A DNA stretch of 18,226 bases from assembly GCA_027117675.1 (NCBI GenBank), contig JAJAYM010000004.1, forward strand, positions 1-18,226, written 5' to 3'. Made by a program: the position numbers and the translations under genes. Source of the stretch: Actinomycetes bacterium (GTDB lineage: Bacteria > Actinomycetota > Actinomycetes > JAHEKZ01). Shown in pieces: positions 1-6,815 of this stretch. Each line of letters begins with the position of its first letter. Within the stretch, counting starts at the first letter, position 1. The notes below the pieces were generated by a model. That model made no database searches. It was not told the DNA's origin and worked only from the letters and a program-made list of their open reading frames with translations.

Positions 1-2199
1 GACCAGTGCCAACTCGGTGCGTGCGGCGACCAACGGCACCATGATCTCTGGACGCGGTGCACCTCCCGCCGCGATCCGGTCGGCCGTGGCCTCTGCCATC
101 GCCCGTACCTGAAGGCCGTAGAGGCCAGGCAACACCAGGCCGAGACGTACTCCGCGCATCCCCATCATCGGGTTCGCTTCGTGCATCAGCCGGACTGCTT
201 CGAGCAGCTGATGATGTTCGGAGTCGCGGTTGCCAAGGATGTCTTCCAGAGCCACCTTGACCGACAGCTCGGTCAGGTCGGGCAGGAACTCGTGCAGCGG
301 CGGGTCGAGCAGCCGAACGGTCACCGGCAAGCCATCCATCGCTGCCAGTAGGTCGGTGAAGTCCCTCCGCTGCAGCGGTAGCAGCTCTTCGTAGACGATC
401 GCCCGTTCGGTATCGGACTTCGCGAGCACCAGCCGAACGACCAGCTGCTTACGGTCGCCCAGAAACATGTGCTCGGTCCGCGCAAGGCCCACACCGGACG
501 CTCCCATCCGCCTGGCACGGGCGGCATCTTCGCCTGTGTCCGCGTTGGCCCGGACCCCGAGACGGCGGACTTCGTCGGCGTGCTTCATCAGCCGAGCCAC
601 CGCTGCCACCACCGGGTCATCAGAATGTCGAGCATCATCGGTTGAGTCCAACGAGTTGACGACCGGTGACGGGATAACAGCAACTGCACCGCGGAAGACC
701 GCACCAGCGATGCCGTCGAGCGAGATGGGGTCTCCTTCCTTCACGGTGAGCCCATCTGGACCCGTGGCGACGCGCGCCTCCTCGTCGACGACGAGGGCTT
801 CGGCGCCCACGACACAGGGCTTGCCCATGCCGCGTGCCACAACCGCTGCGTGCGACGTCTTGCCGCCTCGGCTGGTGAGGATCCCCTGCGCCGCGATCAT
901 CCCGCCCAGATCCTCCGGGTTGGTCTCGCGCCGCACAAGGACGACCTGCTCCCCCGCAGCCGCCCGGACAGCAGCCCGCTTTGAGTCAAAGACCGTGCTG
1001 CAGACAGCTGCGCCAGGCGACGCGGGAACACCCGTCACCCACGGACGTCCTACCTCAGCCGGGTCGACCTGGGGAAACATCAATCGAGCTAGTTGAGCAC
1101 CGCTGACCCGGCGCAATGCCTCATCCATGTCGATCAAACCCTCGTCGACCAGCTGGATGGCAATGCGGAACGCGGCTTCCGGCGTCCGCTTGCCGACACG
1201 GGTCTGCAGCATCCAGAGTCGGCCCCGCTCGATAGTGAACTCGATGTCACACAGATCGCGGTAGTGCGTCTCAAGGCGACTCATGTTGGCGAGCAGCTCG
1301 GCGTGCTGCTCGGGGTGGCGTCGCGCGAGATCGTCGAGCGACATCGTGTTGCGGATTCCGGAGACGACGTCTTCGCCCTGCGCGTTCGGCAGGTAGTCGC
1401 CGTAAGCGCCAGCGGCCCCGCTCGCCGGGTCGCGGGTGAATGCGACACCGGTGCCACTGTCCTCTCCGCGGTTGACGAACACCATCGCCATCACGTTGAC
1501 AGCCGTCCCGAGGTCGTCGGGGATCCCCTCCTGACGGCGGTAGAGCTGGGCGCGGTCGCCATCCCAGGAGCGGAGGACAGCCAGCACGGCGGCATCAAGC
1601 TGGTCGAACGGGTCCTGAGGGAAAGGGTGGCCGGTGCTCTCAACCATGACGGCCTTGTACGCCGCTACGACGTCGCGAAGCTGGTCCGGCGTCAAGTCGA
1701 TGTCGCGGGCGGCACCGGCGTCGGCCTTGGCTTTGTCGAGGACGACGTCGAAGCGTTGGCCCGGCACATCGAGGACCGTGCGACCGAACATCTGCAGGAG
1801 TCGGCGGTAGGAGTCCCAGGCAAACCGCTCATCGCTCGAGCCAGCGCCACCAGCCAGAACGGTCTCGTCGTTGAGCCCGATGTTGAGGACGGTCTCCATC
1901 ATTCCCGGCATCGAGAACTTCGCCCCCGATCGCACCGAGATCAGCAAGGGGGCCGAGGCGTCGCCCAAGCGGCGTCCCATGGCCTCCTCGAGGCGACCAA
2001 GGTGTTCGCGGATCTCCGCGCCCAGGCCATTGGGAGCCTGCCCCAGAGAGCGGAAGGCCCGGCACGCCTCAGTAGTGATGGTGAAGCCGGGTGGGACCGG
2101 GAGCCCGAGCGACGTCATCTCAGCAAGGTTGGCCCCCTTGCCACCCAGCAGGTCCTTGTCGTCTTTGCTGCCTTCGGCGAACGCGTAGACATAGCGCAT
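1..2199 (-). CDS. ppdK: Pyruvate, phosphate dikinase (3' end beyond window)
   Basis: Interconverts pyruvate, ATP and Pi with PEP, AMP and PPi in the cytoplasm. The frame is open from the ATG at 2199 to the left edge, giving the first 733 residues of a family usually about 880 long; the C-terminal part of the PEP/pyruvate barrel is missing. Visible by translation: the nucleotide-binding N-terminus (GGKGANLAEM near residue 19; SVRSGAKFSMPGMM at 88-101), the swivelling phosphohistidine domain with GGKTSHAAVVARGMG (catalytic His450), then the barrel with GLARTEHMF, PVTVRLLDPPLHEF and NPMMGMRGVRLG. A GGGAGG element lies a few bases before the ATG. It follows dusB on the same strand after 124 bases, so it may share its transcript or have its own promoter. 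I saw no frameshift in the segments I translated. PEP synthase is excluded by these motifs. Confidence 0.95.
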   Translation of the reverse strand, partial: MRYVYAFAEGSKDDKDLLGGKGANLAEMTSLGLPVPPGFTITTEACRAFRSLGQAPNGLGAEIREHLGRLEEAMGRRLGDASAPLLISVRSGAKFSMPGMMETVLNIGLNDETVLAGGAGSSDERFAWDSYRRLLQMFGRTVLDVPGQRFDVVLDKAKADAGAARDIDLTPDQLRDVVAAYKAVMVESTGHPFPQDPFDQLDAAVLAVLRSWDGDRAQLYRRQEGIPDDLGTAVNVMAMVFVNRGEDSGTGVAFTRDPASGAAGAYGDYLPNAQGEDVVSGIRNTMSLDDLARRHPEQHAELLANMSRLETHYRDLCDIEFTIERGRLWMLQTRVGKRTPEAAFRIAIQLVDEGLIDMDEALRRVSGAQLARLMFPQVDPAEVGRPWVTGVPASPGAAVCSTVFDSKRAAVRAAAGEQVVLVRRETNPEDLGGMIAAQGILTSRGGKTSHAAVVARGMGKPCVVGAEALVVDEEARVATGPDGLTVKEGDPISLDGIAGAVFRGAVAVIPSPVVNSLDSTDDARHSDDPVVAAVARLMKHADEVRRLGVRANADTGEDAARARRMGASGVGLARTEHMFLGDRKQLVVRLVLAKSDTERAIVYEELLPLQRRDFTDLLAAMDGLPVTVRLLDPPLHEFLPDLTELSVKVALEDILGNRDSEHHQLLEAVRLMHEANPMMGMRGVRLGLVLPGLYGLQVRAMAEATADRIAAGGAPRPEIMVPLVAARTELALV

Positions 2200-2323
2200 G
2201 GGGCCTCCCGGCTGCTGGTGCGTGCCCTCACCGTATCCGCGGATCGACATGCCTGGACCGGGCCGGAAGACCCTTCATGGGCGTGGGCTCGCTGTTCGCA
2301 CTAGATGGGCAGCTGATGATCGC

Positions 2324-3436
2324 CTAGCCGCCGCTGACGTCGAGCTCGGCATCGGCGTCGAGGAAGTCGCAGCGCTGGTCGTCCAGCCACCCCTGAGGAA
2401 GCACCACGCGACGTGGCGACCCTTGGCGCCCACGAGGGACGCCTACTTCGGACGAGGGGAAGGGCTGGTCGATGTTGACCTGCGCCAGCAGCGCGTCGAG
2501 CTCAGCCAGGGTGGCGACCATTCCGAGCGCAGTACGCGTCTCGCTGCCGACGACGAACCCCTTGAAGTACCAGGACATGTGCTTGCGGAGGTCAGCCATT
2601 CCGCGCCCTTCACCCATGAGCTCGGCGAGCAGCTCACCGTGACGCCGAACCATCCGCACGACCTCACCGAGATGGGGCGGCTCGGGGATCGGCTGACCGG
2701 TGAAAGCGGCGGCCAGATCGCGAAAGAGCCAGGGGCGCCCCAGACATCCGCGCCCGACCACCACGCCGTCACAGCCGGTTTCGTCCATCATCCGTAGCGC
2801 GTCGCGAGCCTCCCAGATGTCGCCGTTGCCGAGCACCGGAATGGCGACGTGCTGCTTGAGCGCAGCGATCGACGTCCAGTCGGCCTCGCCCGAGTAGTGC
2901 TGGTCGGCGGTGCGACCGTGCAGCGCGATGGCAGCGCATCCGACGTCCTCGGCGATCCGCCCGGCATCGAGATAAGTGAGGTGGTCGCGGTCGATGCCCA
3001 TCCGCGTCTTCATCGTGACCGGGACGCCGTGCGGGGCCGCCGCGTGAACCGCCTCGGTGAGGATGGCGCGCAGCAGGTCGCGCTTCCACGGCAGCGCTGC
3101 GCCTCCGCCTTTGCGGGTGACCTTGGGCACCGGGCAGCCGAAGTTGAAGTCGACATGGTGGACCCCGAACTCCCCAACGAGGATGCGCACTGCCTCGCCA
3201 ACGTACCGGGGGTCGACGCCGTACAGCTGTACCGAGCGGGTGGCCTCAAGGGCGTCGAATGCCAGCATCGAGAGTGTCTTGGTCTGCCGCTCGACGAGCC
3301 CGCGGCTGGTGATCATTTCGCAGACGTAGAGACCGGCGCCCTGCTCGGCGGCCAGCCGGCGGAAGGCGGCGTTGGTGATGCCGGCCATGGGTGCCAGCAC
3401 CACCGGCACCAGGACCTCGACGTTCCCAATCCGCAC
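2324..3436 (-). CDS. dusB: tRNA-dihydrouridine synthase, DusB-type
   Basis: Flavoenzyme that reduces uridines in the tRNA D-loop. 370 residues from a GTG start preceded by a strong AGGAGG six bases upstream, which fixes the start. Seen: FMN-barrel N-terminus (VVLAPMAGITNAAFR, 12-26), the catalytic cysteine in NFGCPVPKV (Cys101), TMKTRMG (Lys143), HGRT (173-176), GNGDI (203-207) and VVVGRGCLGRPW (225-236). The C-terminal tail after about residue 330 (PFPSSEVGVPRGRQG) is the usual actinobacterial extension. The gene lies downstream of glyS on the same strand but is separated from it by the inverted-repeat cassette 3445-4640, whose left end is within nine bases of this start codon. The ancestral order was probably glyS-dusB-ppdK (inference). 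Confidence 0.95.
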   Translation of the reverse strand: MRIGNVEVLVPVVLAPMAGITNAAFRRLAAEQGAGLYVCEMITSRGLVERQTKTLSMLAFDALEATRSVQLYGVDPRYVGEAVRILVGEFGVHHVDFNFGCPVPKVTRKGGGAALPWKRDLLRAILTEAVHAAAPHGVPVTMKTRMGIDRDHLTYLDAGRIAEDVGCAAIALHGRTADQHYSGEADWTSIAALKQHVAIPVLGNGDIWEARDALRMMDETGCDGVVVGRGCLGRPWLFRDLAAAFTGQPIPEPPHLGEVVRMVRRHGELLAELMGEGRGMADLRKHMSWYFKGFVVGSETRTALGMVATLAELDALLAQVNIDQPFPSSEVGVPRGRQGSPRRVVLPQGWLDDQRCDFLDADAELDVSGG

Positions 3437-3444
3437 CTTGCCTC

Positions 3445-3502
3445 CTCAAGAACGACGCATTCACCCGCACTCACGCAACAAACACCCCCTTCATCCTGAG
3501 GA
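3445..3502 (+). repeat. Left arm of 58-bp inverted repeat
   Basis: Partner of 4583-4640 in inverted orientation. The longest identical block is the 19 bases at 3456-3474 (CGCATTCACCCGCACTCAC plus the following G makes 20), and the inner end carries TCATCCTGAGG. A weaker match continues inward: 3511-3529 resembles the complement of 4546-4565 (GCCGGA then GCCT). Confidence 0.8.
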
Positions 3503-3519
3503 TATCGATCGCCGGAGGC

Positions 3520-3557
3520 CTGGTGATCCACAGGGCGACGCCTCGTGGCTCCACCAG
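3520..3557. promoter_or_regulatory. Interrupted palindrome before the AbiEi-like gene
   Basis: CTGGTG-AT-CCAC (3520-3531) is mirrored by GTGG-CT-CCACCAG (3545-3557). AbiEi proteins of type IV toxin-antitoxin loci are known to bind inverted repeats in their own promoter, so this may be an operator; that is inference. It also covers the upstream GTG at 3545, which argues for the later ATG start. Confidence 0.3.
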
Positions 3558-3583
3558 ATCATCAAACGTCTCATGCTGCGCAG

Positions 3584-4594
3584 ATGAGTCTACGAACACG
3601 CGACATGCTGGACGCCGTCCACTGGGTTGCCAACGACCAGGACGGGCTGATCACCGCAGCCCAGTTGGAAGAGATCGGCATTCCCCGATCGACGCTGTCC
3701 CGACGGATCCGAACCGGCGGGTCATGGCGTCGGGTACTTCCGGGCACCTATCTGGTCTCCGACGATCCACTGGCCGTCGAGCAGCGCGAACGGGCCGCGC
3801 TCCTCTTCGCGGGAGCTGGCGCGGTGCTGAGTGGCGCAACAGGACTGCGACGTTGGGGCGTCCAGTACCTGCCGGCCGAACCGGCTTCTGCCCCAGTACA
3901 CGTGGTCATCCCGGCGTCTCGTCACCGAAAATCCGCCGGGTTTGTCGTCGTCGAGCGGACACAGCGCCCGCCCACCCCGGTCATCGTCGACCATGCCCCG
4001 GTGGCGTCCGTCGCCCGGTCTGTCGCGGACGCCGCTCGCCGCGTCACAGATCGACGCTGCACACGGGCCATGGTTCTTGAGGTGATCCAGCGCGAGCTGG
4101 CCACGATCGACGAGGTGGAACGAGAGCTCCGACGCGCACAGCGCCGGGGCACGGCGCTGCTTCACGACACCCTCAAGGAGGCCCGCGCCGGCGTCCGCTC
4201 TGCTCCGGAGGCAGAGCTACGACAGCATGCCCTGACGTCGGGGCTGCCGTTGACGTGGTGGAACCCAACGCTGTGGACACCGACCGACGACTTCGCGGCC
4301 ATGCCCGACGCAGTCGTCGTCGAGTCGATGACTGTGCTGGAGATGCAGTCTCGTCAGTACCACGACGGCAGCGACCTACAGTTTGCGGCGACGCTACAGC
4401 GGGCGAGCTGGTACGAACAACACGGGTTCACCCTGGTACAGATCGTTCCCGGTGTGATGCGCCGCAATCCCCGGGCCACGCTAAACACCATCGTGGAGGC
4501 TCACCGAATCGCGCTGACACGCTCGCGACCGCGCTTCATCCTCAAGGACACCCGAGGCGTCCGGCCGCGGAATCTCTCCATGCCCTCAGGATGA
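3584..4594 (+). CDS. AbiEi-type wHTH protein with nuclease-like C-terminus
   Basis: 336 residues from ATG 3584; a GTG at 3545 and an ATG at 3605 are alternatives, none with a clear ribosome binding site. The N-terminus (about 9-60: GLITAAQLEEIGIPRSTLSR, then WRRVLPGTYLV) matches the winged-helix domain of AbiEi-family antitoxins. The C-terminal part (about 204-307) resembles the Vsr/DUF559 endonuclease-like fold: a helix with Glu (SAPEAELR), then PD at 241-242, an E-x-Q at 253-255 and SRQYH. This fits a PD-(D/E)xK layout with Lys replaced by Gln. No AbiEii toxin gene is adjacent, so a working type IV toxin-antitoxin pair is not supported. The last 16 or so codons and the TGA lie in repeat sequence. 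The function is unknown; DNA binding or cleavage is inference. Confidence 0.75.
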   Translation: MSLRTRDMLDAVHWVANDQDGLITAAQLEEIGIPRSTLSRRIRTGGSWRRVLPGTYLVSDDPLAVEQRERAALLFAGAGAVLSGATGLRRWGVQYLPAEPASAPVHVVIPASRHRKSAGFVVVERTQRPPTPVIVDHAPVASVARSVADAARRVTDRRCTRAMVLEVIQRELATIDEVERELRRAQRRGTALLHDTLKEARAGVRSAPEAELRQHALTSGLPLTWWNPTLWTPTDDFAAMPDAVVVESMTVLEMQSRQYHDGSDLQFAATLQRASWYEQHGFTLVQIVPGVMRRNPRATLNTIVEAHRIALTRSRPRFILKDTRGVRPRNLSMPSG

Positions 4595-4640
4595 CAGCAG
4601 CGGTTGTTCCGTGAGTGCGGGTGAATGCGGCTTTCTTGGG
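4583..4640 (-). repeat. Right arm of 58-bp inverted repeat
   Basis: Inverted partner of 3445-3502. Its inner end, CCCTCAGGATGA, supplies the last codons and the stop (4592-4594) of the AbiEi-like gene. Its outer end stops immediately before the glyS stop codon. Confidence 0.8.
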
Positions 4641-6020
4641 TTAGGCGGGGGGGAGGTGGGAGGCAAGGAAGGCGACGAGGCCGTCGATGCCGATGCGCTC
4701 CTGCTTCATGGTGTCGCGTTCGCGCACGGTCACCGCGTTGTCGTCGATCGAATCGAAGTCGATGGTTACGCAAAATGGCGTCCCGATCTCGTCCTGACGC
4801 CGATAGCGGCGTCCGATGGCACCGGCATCGTCGAAGTCGACATTCCACCGCTTGCGCAGTGCGGCCGCCACATCGCGCGCCTTCGGCGAAAGGTCGGCGT
4901 TCCGTGACAGCGGCAGCACCGCCACCTTCACCGGAGCAAGACGTGGGTCAAGACGCAGCAGCGTGCGCTTGTCGACACCGCCCTTGGCATTGGGCGCCTC
5001 GTCTTCGGCGTACGCATCGAGCAGGAACGCCAGCATCGCGCGATTGACGCCGACCGCCGGCTCAACGACGTAGGGGTACCAACGCTCGCCGGACTCCTGG
5101 TCGAAGAACGACAGATCTTGACCGGACGCCTCCGCGTGCGCTTTGAGGTCGAAGTCGGTGCGGTTAGCGACACCTTCTAGCTCGCTGAACTCCTGCCCGC
5201 CAAACCTGAAGCGATACTCAAGATCGACAGTGCGCTTGGAGTAGTGCGACAGCTTCTCAGCAGGGTGCTCGTAGAGCCGCAGGTTGTCTGGCGAAACTCC
5301 TAGATCGGTGTACCAAGCCATCCGAGTGTCGACCCACTGCTGGTGCCAGTCTTCATCGGTCCCCGGCTTGACGAAGAACTCGACCTCCATCAGCTCGAAC
5401 TCGCGGGTGCGGAAGATGAAGTTTCCTGGCGTGATCTCGTTGCGGAACGCCTTGCCGATGTTGGCGATGCCGAACGGGGGCTTCCGCCGACTCGTCTGCA
5501 GTACCTGCGCGAACGAGACAAAGACCCCCTGCGCGGTCTCCGGCCGAAGGTACGCCAGCCCCGAGCCATCCTCGACCGGGCCGAGGTGCGTCGTCAGCAT
5601 GCCGTTGAACTGCTTGGGCTCAGTGAACTGGCCCTTGTTGCCGCAGTTGGGACAGTTCACCTCGGCGAGCGATTCCGGCGCGCGCTTGTGCTTAGCCTCG
5701 AACGCCTCTGCGAGGTGGTCGGCGCGGTAGCGCTTGTGGCACGACGTGCACTCAGTCAGCGGGTCAGCGAACGCCGAGACGTGACCAGACGTCTGCCACA
5801 CCTCCGGCGCGAGGATCACCGACGTATCAAGGCCGACGACGTCATCGCGCTCGCGCACGACCGCCTGCCACCACTGTCGCTTGACGTTCTCTTTCAGCTC
5901 GACGCCGAGGGGGCCGTAGTCCCACGCCGCGCGTTGGCCACCATATATCTCCGAACTCGGGTACACGAAGCCTCGACGTTTGCAGAGTGAGACGACGTTG
6001 TCGATCAGGTCGGCGGCCAT
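4641..6020 (-). CDS. glyS: Glycyl-tRNA synthetase, dimeric class II type
   Basis: Charges tRNA-Gly with glycine. 459 residues, the usual length of the single-chain alpha2 enzyme. Seen: N-terminal GFVYPSSEIYGG with WDYGPLG (33-39), a zinc-type insertion with CTSC (91-94) and CPNC (123-126), motif 2 around FRNEITPGNFIFRTREFELM (192-211), motif 3 as VGVNRAMLAFLLDAY, and a C-terminal anticodon-binding domain (VAVLPLSRN onward, ending in FDSIDDNAVTVRERDT). There is no good ribosome binding site; TAGCCT lies six bases before the ATG and might be a -10 for a leaderless transcript, but it overlaps the stop codon of the upstream gene. The stop codon abuts the right end of the inverted-repeat cassette. 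The neighbourhood matches the glyS-smtB-zur region of mycobacteria. Confidence 0.97.
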   Translation of the reverse strand: MAADLIDNVVSLCKRRGFVYPSSEIYGGQRAAWDYGPLGVELKENVKRQWWQAVVRERDDVVGLDTSVILAPEVWQTSGHVSAFADPLTECTSCHKRYRADHLAEAFEAKHKRAPESLAEVNCPNCGNKGQFTEPKQFNGMLTTHLGPVEDGSGLAYLRPETAQGVFVSFAQVLQTSRRKPPFGIANIGKAFRNEITPGNFIFRTREFELMEVEFFVKPGTDEDWHQQWVDTRMAWYTDLGVSPDNLRLYEHPAEKLSHYSKRTVDLEYRFRFGGQEFSELEGVANRTDFDLKAHAEASGQDLSFFDQESGERWYPYVVEPAVGVNRAMLAFLLDAYAEDEAPNAKGGVDKRTLLRLDPRLAPVKVAVLPLSRNADLSPKARDVAAALRKRWNVDFDDAGAIGRRYRRQDEIGTPFCVTIDFDSIDDNAVTVRERDTMKQERIGIDGLVAFLASHLPPA

Positions 6021-6029
6021 GTCGCAAGG

Positions 6030-6410
6030 CTATCGGGAGCGTTCAACCGTCCCGGCATCGCCCGCGAGGTCGCCGGACGCCGTCCGCTCGCCGTCTTCAT
6101 CGAGCGCGTAGAGCACCTCGAAGGCGGTCGGCTCGTCGATCGCCTTCGACAGAAACGGCACCGCGTTCAGCTTCACCTCGTACGACGAAAGGGCCCTGCG
6201 GTAGCTGCCCACCGACTGCCACCTGGCGACCATCACCCACAGAGTCGGGTCGTCGGATGCGCGCCCCACCTCGACGCCCTCGCACCCGTCGAATCCGGCT
6301 AGCAGCCGTGCCACGTCACGCGCCTCTGCAGTGAAGGCGTCAGCGGCATCCGAATCCACGGCGAAGCGCATCACCACCACCCAGTTCGCCACCCGCTCAT
6401 CTTGACGCAT
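6030..6410 (-). CDS. Antibiotic biosynthesis monooxygenase (ABM)-domain protein
   Basis: 126 residues. The core WVVVMRFAVDSDAADAFTAEARDVARLLAGFDGC... followed by DDPTLWVMVARWQSVGSYRRAL has the pattern of a small ferredoxin-like ABM domain: strand, helix, strand, then a W-x-S-x-x-x-Y-R-x-A-L signature. Such proteins range from heme-degrading and quinone-modifying monooxygenases to proteins of unknown activity, so no substrate is assigned. It ends nine bases before the glyS ATG on the same strand and is probably co-transcribed with it. A GTG at 6392 is an alternative start closer to the domain edge. The C-terminal 20 residues are acidic and low in complexity. The family call is fairly sure; the function is not. 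Confidence 0.75.
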   Translation of the reverse strand: MRQDERVANWVVVMRFAVDSDAADAFTAEARDVARLLAGFDGCEGVEVGRASDDPTLWVMVARWQSVGSYRRALSSYEVKLNAVPFLSKAIDEPTAFEVLYALDEDGERTASGDLAGDAGTVERSR

Positions 6411-6484
6411 CGCCCCGGGCGGGCGGCGCTGGAGGGCGTGGGCGACGATAGTTACCCCCTAGCCACCACCCACCGCGAGGATTC

Positions 6485-6769
6485 ATGACCGACGACCGCA
6501 CGCCGTCCGCGCTCGAGCGGTTCAGCGCTCCTTGGCTGGTACGCCTCAGTCTGATCCCCCGGTGGCTCTTCCTCATCGTGCTTGGCGCGCTGCTCTTCAC
6601 CGGGCTCTACCTCGAGAACGCCGTCGGCGGCGTCCTGCTGCTGGTTCTGGCGCTCTTCCTCGCCTGGCTGGCGAGCTTGGGCTGGTCACACGTTTCGCCG
6701 ATCGGACGCCTCCTGCGACTCGTCACGGTCGGGGTGCTGGTCTACCTAGCGGTCGGCAAGTTGATCTGA
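6485..6769 (+). CDS. Small integral membrane protein (DUF6703-like)
   Basis: 94 residues with an N-terminal cytoplasmic segment and three hydrophobic stretches: about 25-45 (WLFLIVLGALLFTGLYLE), 46-66 (GGVLLLVLALFLAWLA) and 76-92 (LLRLVTVGVLVYLAVG). GAGG lies four bases before the ATG. It resembles the uncharacterised actinobacterial family I recall as DUF6703; that name is from memory. It is divergent from the ABM/glyS group and ends 46 bases before znuA, with the znuA promoter and Zur-box-like site in that gap, so it is probably not part of the zinc regulon. No function is assigned. Confidence 0.75.
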   Translation: MTDDRTPSALERFSAPWLVRLSLIPRWLFLIVLGALLFTGLYLENAVGGVLLLVLALFLAWLASLGWSHVSPIGRLLRLVTVGVLVYLAVGKLI

Positions 6770-6780
6770 CCGGGATGGTT

Positions 6781-6809
6781 TTGACAACCATTTTCATTTA
6801 GGCGAGAGT
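6781..6809 (+). promoter_or_regulatory. znuA promoter with overlapping Zur box
   Basis: TTGACA (6781-6786), a 17-base spacer and GAGAGT (6804-6809), then exactly six bases to the znuA ATG: a perfect -35 and a weak -10 placed for a leaderless transcript. Across the -35 and spacer, TGACAACCATTTTCA (6782-6796) matches 12 of the 14 defined bases of the actinobacterial Zur palindrome TGAAAATNATTTTCA as I remember it. Zur bound there would block the promoter. The GAGAG could instead serve as a ribosome binding site. Confidence 0.65.
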
Positions 6810-6815
6810 GGCCGG

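Larger units (their letters stand above)
3445..4640. mobile_element. Candidate cassette bounded by long inverted repeats
   Basis: Two arms, 3445-3502 and 4583-4640, align without gaps as inverted repeats with 47 of 58 bases identical by hand count. The unit begins next to the dusB ribosome binding site and ends one base before the glyS stop codon (complement of 4641-4643). The only gene inside runs opposite to both neighbours. I see no transposase and no clear target duplication, so mobility is an inference from the ends, the precise intergenic placement and the reversed orientation. An alternative is that two copies of a dispersed intergenic repeat simply flank the gene. Confidence 0.45.

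Noticed and set aside
467..1096. 209-residue plus-strand reading frame rich in Thr, Ala and Arg
   Set aside because: Lies opposite the phosphohistidine and barrel domains of ppdK; composition is that of a shadow frame.
1093..2304. 403-residue plus-strand reading frame
   Set aside because: Antisense to ppdK, whose motifs are unambiguous on the other strand; long opposite frames are expected at this GC content.
3584..4594. Type IV toxin-antitoxin system
   Set aside because: Only the AbiEi-like part is present; neighbours are housekeeping genes and no AbiEii toxin is seen.
3430..4650. Target-site duplication around the cassette
   Set aside because: Bases outside the two arms (left CCTC/CCTCCT, right TTAGGC) show no convincing direct repeat.
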